DNA of 6,928 nucleotides, from contig CALJUI010000276.1 in the NCBI GenBank assembly GCA_937975735.1, positions 1-6,928 of the forward strand. Direction: 5' to 3'. Source of the stretch: an uncultured Rubrivivax sp. Lineage in GTDB: Bacteria > Pseudomonadota > Gammaproteobacteria > Burkholderiales > Burkholderiaceae_C. The notes under the pieces are model-generated. The model ran no database searches. It worked only from the letters and a program-made list of their open reading frames with translations, and was not told the origin of the DNA. The number at the start of each line of letters is the position of its first letter. Position 1 is the first letter of the stretch. Of the stretch, positions 6,103 to 6,928 are shown piece by piece. Position numbers and translations under genes: made by a program.

Positions 6103-6783
6103 ATGGCCACCCCCGACACTCCCCACCGCCCGGGCACTGCACCGATGCCGGACATGCCGGGCAACCTGTTCGTCGTCGCCGCACCCAGCGGCGCCGGCAA
6201 GTCCAGCCTCGTCAAGGCCCTGCTCGAGCTCGACTCGCGTCTTGCGGCCTCGGTCTCGCACACCACGCGCGCGCCGCGCGGCCAGGAGCAGGACGGGCGC
6301 GAGTACCACTTCGTCGACACCGCGGCCTTCCAGGCGATGGTCGCGCGCGACGAGTTCTTCGAGTGGGCGCAGGTCCACGGCAACCTCTACGGCACCTCGC
6401 GCACCGCGATCCAGGACCGGCTGCAGCGCGGCGAGGACGTCGTGCTGGAGATCGACTGGCAAGGCGCGCTGCAGATCAAGCGCCTGTTCCCCCACGCAGT
6501 GCTGATCTTCGTCCTGCCGCCGAGCTGGGAAGAACTGCAGCAGCGGCTGCAGCGCCGTGGCGAGGATCGGCCCGAGGTCATCGCGACGCGGATGGCCAAC
6601 GCCCGCGAAGAGGTGCCGCAGGCCATCCACTTCGACTTCGTTATAATCAATGCCTTGTTCGAGACGGCGCTGTTCGACCTCAAGACCGTGGTCCACTCGC
6701 AGCGCCTGAAGTACGCCGCGCAGTTGCGCAACCGCTCCCAGGTGTTCGCGGCGCTCGGACTGACCCCCGCCGCATCCGCCTGA
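6103..6783 (+). CDS. gmk: Guanylate kinase
   Basis: Guanylate kinase phosphorylates GMP (and dGMP) to the diphosphate with ATP, in the cytosol, and supplies GTP and (p)ppGpp precursors. The 226-residue translation has the P-loop APSGAGKSS (27-35), the GMP-binding segment SHTTRAPRGQEQDGREYHFV (52-71, with Ser52, Arg56, Arg59 and Tyr68 in the positions expected from E. coli Gmk), EWAQVHGNLYGTSR, VVLEIDWQGALQIK, the ILPPS-like VLPPSWEEL, and the lid-region RRGEDRPEVIATRM. The usual length is about 205-210 residues, so the first 14-17 residues (Pro/Thr-rich) may be an over-extension. ATG at 6145 (MPDMPGNLF) or 6154 fits the family better, and a -10-like element at 6085-6090 also favours a later start. 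Neither start has a strong ribosome binding site. The gene is followed after 25 nt by rpoZ. A cluster of AT-rich codons near 6640-6657 stands out from the rest. Confidence 0.97.
   Translation: MATPDTPHRPGTAPMPDMPGNLFVVAAPSGAGKSSLVKALLELDSRLAASVSHTTRAPRGQEQDGREYHFVDTAAFQAMVARDEFFEWAQVHGNLYGTSRTAIQDRLQRGEDVVLEIDWQGALQIKRLFPHAVLIFVLPPSWEELQQRLQRRGEDRPEVIATRMANAREEVPQAIHFDFVIINALFETALFDLKTVVHSQRLKYAAQLRNRSQVFAALGLTPAASA
6642..6647 (+). promoter_or_regulatory. Perfect -10 consensus TATAAT inside gmk, possible rpoZ promoter
   Basis: TATAAT falls in the codons for VIIN (GTT ATA ATC AAT), one of the few AT-rich spots in the window. A start near 6654 would give a leader of about 155 nt for rpoZ. No good -35 hexamer is found 16-18 bases upstream, so activity is uncertain. 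Confidence 0.4.
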
Positions 6784-6808
6784 TCGCCCACCGAGGACCC
6801 GCCCCACC

Positions 6809-6928
6809 ATGGCCCGCATCACCGTCGAAGACTGCCTGGACAAGATCCCGAACCGCTTCCAGCTCGTGCTCGCCGCGACCTACCGCGCGCGCATGCTGAG
6901 CCAGGGCCACGCGCCCAAGGTCGAGACG
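6809..6928 (+). CDS. rpoZ: DNA-directed RNA polymerase omega subunit, N-terminal part (cut by window edge)
   Basis: The first 40 codons are present. MARITVEDCLDKIPNRFQLV and the following AATYRARMLSQG are hallmark omega sequences; the conserved NRFxLV and the R-A-R helix contact the beta-prime subunit and help RNA polymerase assembly, and in many proteobacteria this region also contributes to ppGpp binding. Full-length omega is about 70-90 residues. The start is clear: family members begin at this methionine. A weak GAGG lies 12 nt upstream. It follows gmk closely on the same strand, the standard arrangement, and a spoT/relA gene would be expected next, beyond the window. Confidence 0.97.
   Translation, partial: MARITVEDCLDKIPNRFQLVLAATYRARMLSQGHAPKVET

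Noticed and set aside
1..6928. tRNA, rRNA, CRISPR array, insertion sequence, integrase or attachment-site repeats
   Set aside because: I looked for cloverleaf-like segments, repeated spacer structures, transposase motifs and flanking repeats at the block edges, and saw none.

Overview
This window is about 70% GC and is bounded on both sides by conserved housekeeping genes. On the left is the 3' end of a yicC-family gene. On the right are gmk (guanylate kinase) and the first 40 codons of rpoZ (RNA polymerase omega). The Gmk N-terminus (GNLFVVAAPSGAGKSSLVKA), the start of RpoZ (MARITVEDCLDKIPNRFQLV) and the YicC C-terminus read like a high-GC betaproteobacterium of the order Burkholderiales, possibly near the Rubrivivax/Leptothrix group. 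That placement is from memory of these families, not from a search.

As I recall, yicC and gmk usually lie close together in this order, with rpoZ and a spoT/relA gene following. Here about 5.8 kb of unrelated material separates them. From left to right it holds: a GNAT-type N-acetyltransferase (+, start taken at 520) whose stop overlaps the start of a patatin-like phospholipase (+, 1245-2204) in an ATGA; a large LuxR-type ATPase regulator of the LAL/MalT-like class (-, 2222-4816), tail to tail with the patatin gene and only 17 bp from it; a roughly 600 bp gene-poor stretch (4817-5416) with a possible relic of a membrane protein; and a decayed class II aldolase/OtnC-like gene (+, 5417-6071) broken by two frameshifts and one in-frame stop.

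The GNAT and patatin genes are almost certainly co-translated, and the LAL regulator is the obvious candidate to control this accessory block, but nothing in the sequence proves it. The aldolase remnant has lost any sugar-acid neighbours such as otnK. On the housekeeping side, gmk and rpoZ form a close pair (25 nt gap). A perfect TATAAT in a run of unusually AT-rich codons inside the 3' half of gmk may be an internal promoter for rpoZ.

I found no tRNA, rRNA, CRISPR array, transposase, integrase or attachment site. No clear new defence or biosynthetic system can be claimed. The most interesting items are the coupled GNAT-patatin pair with its possible paired frameshift, the internal TATAAT in gmk, and the gene decay next to gmk.
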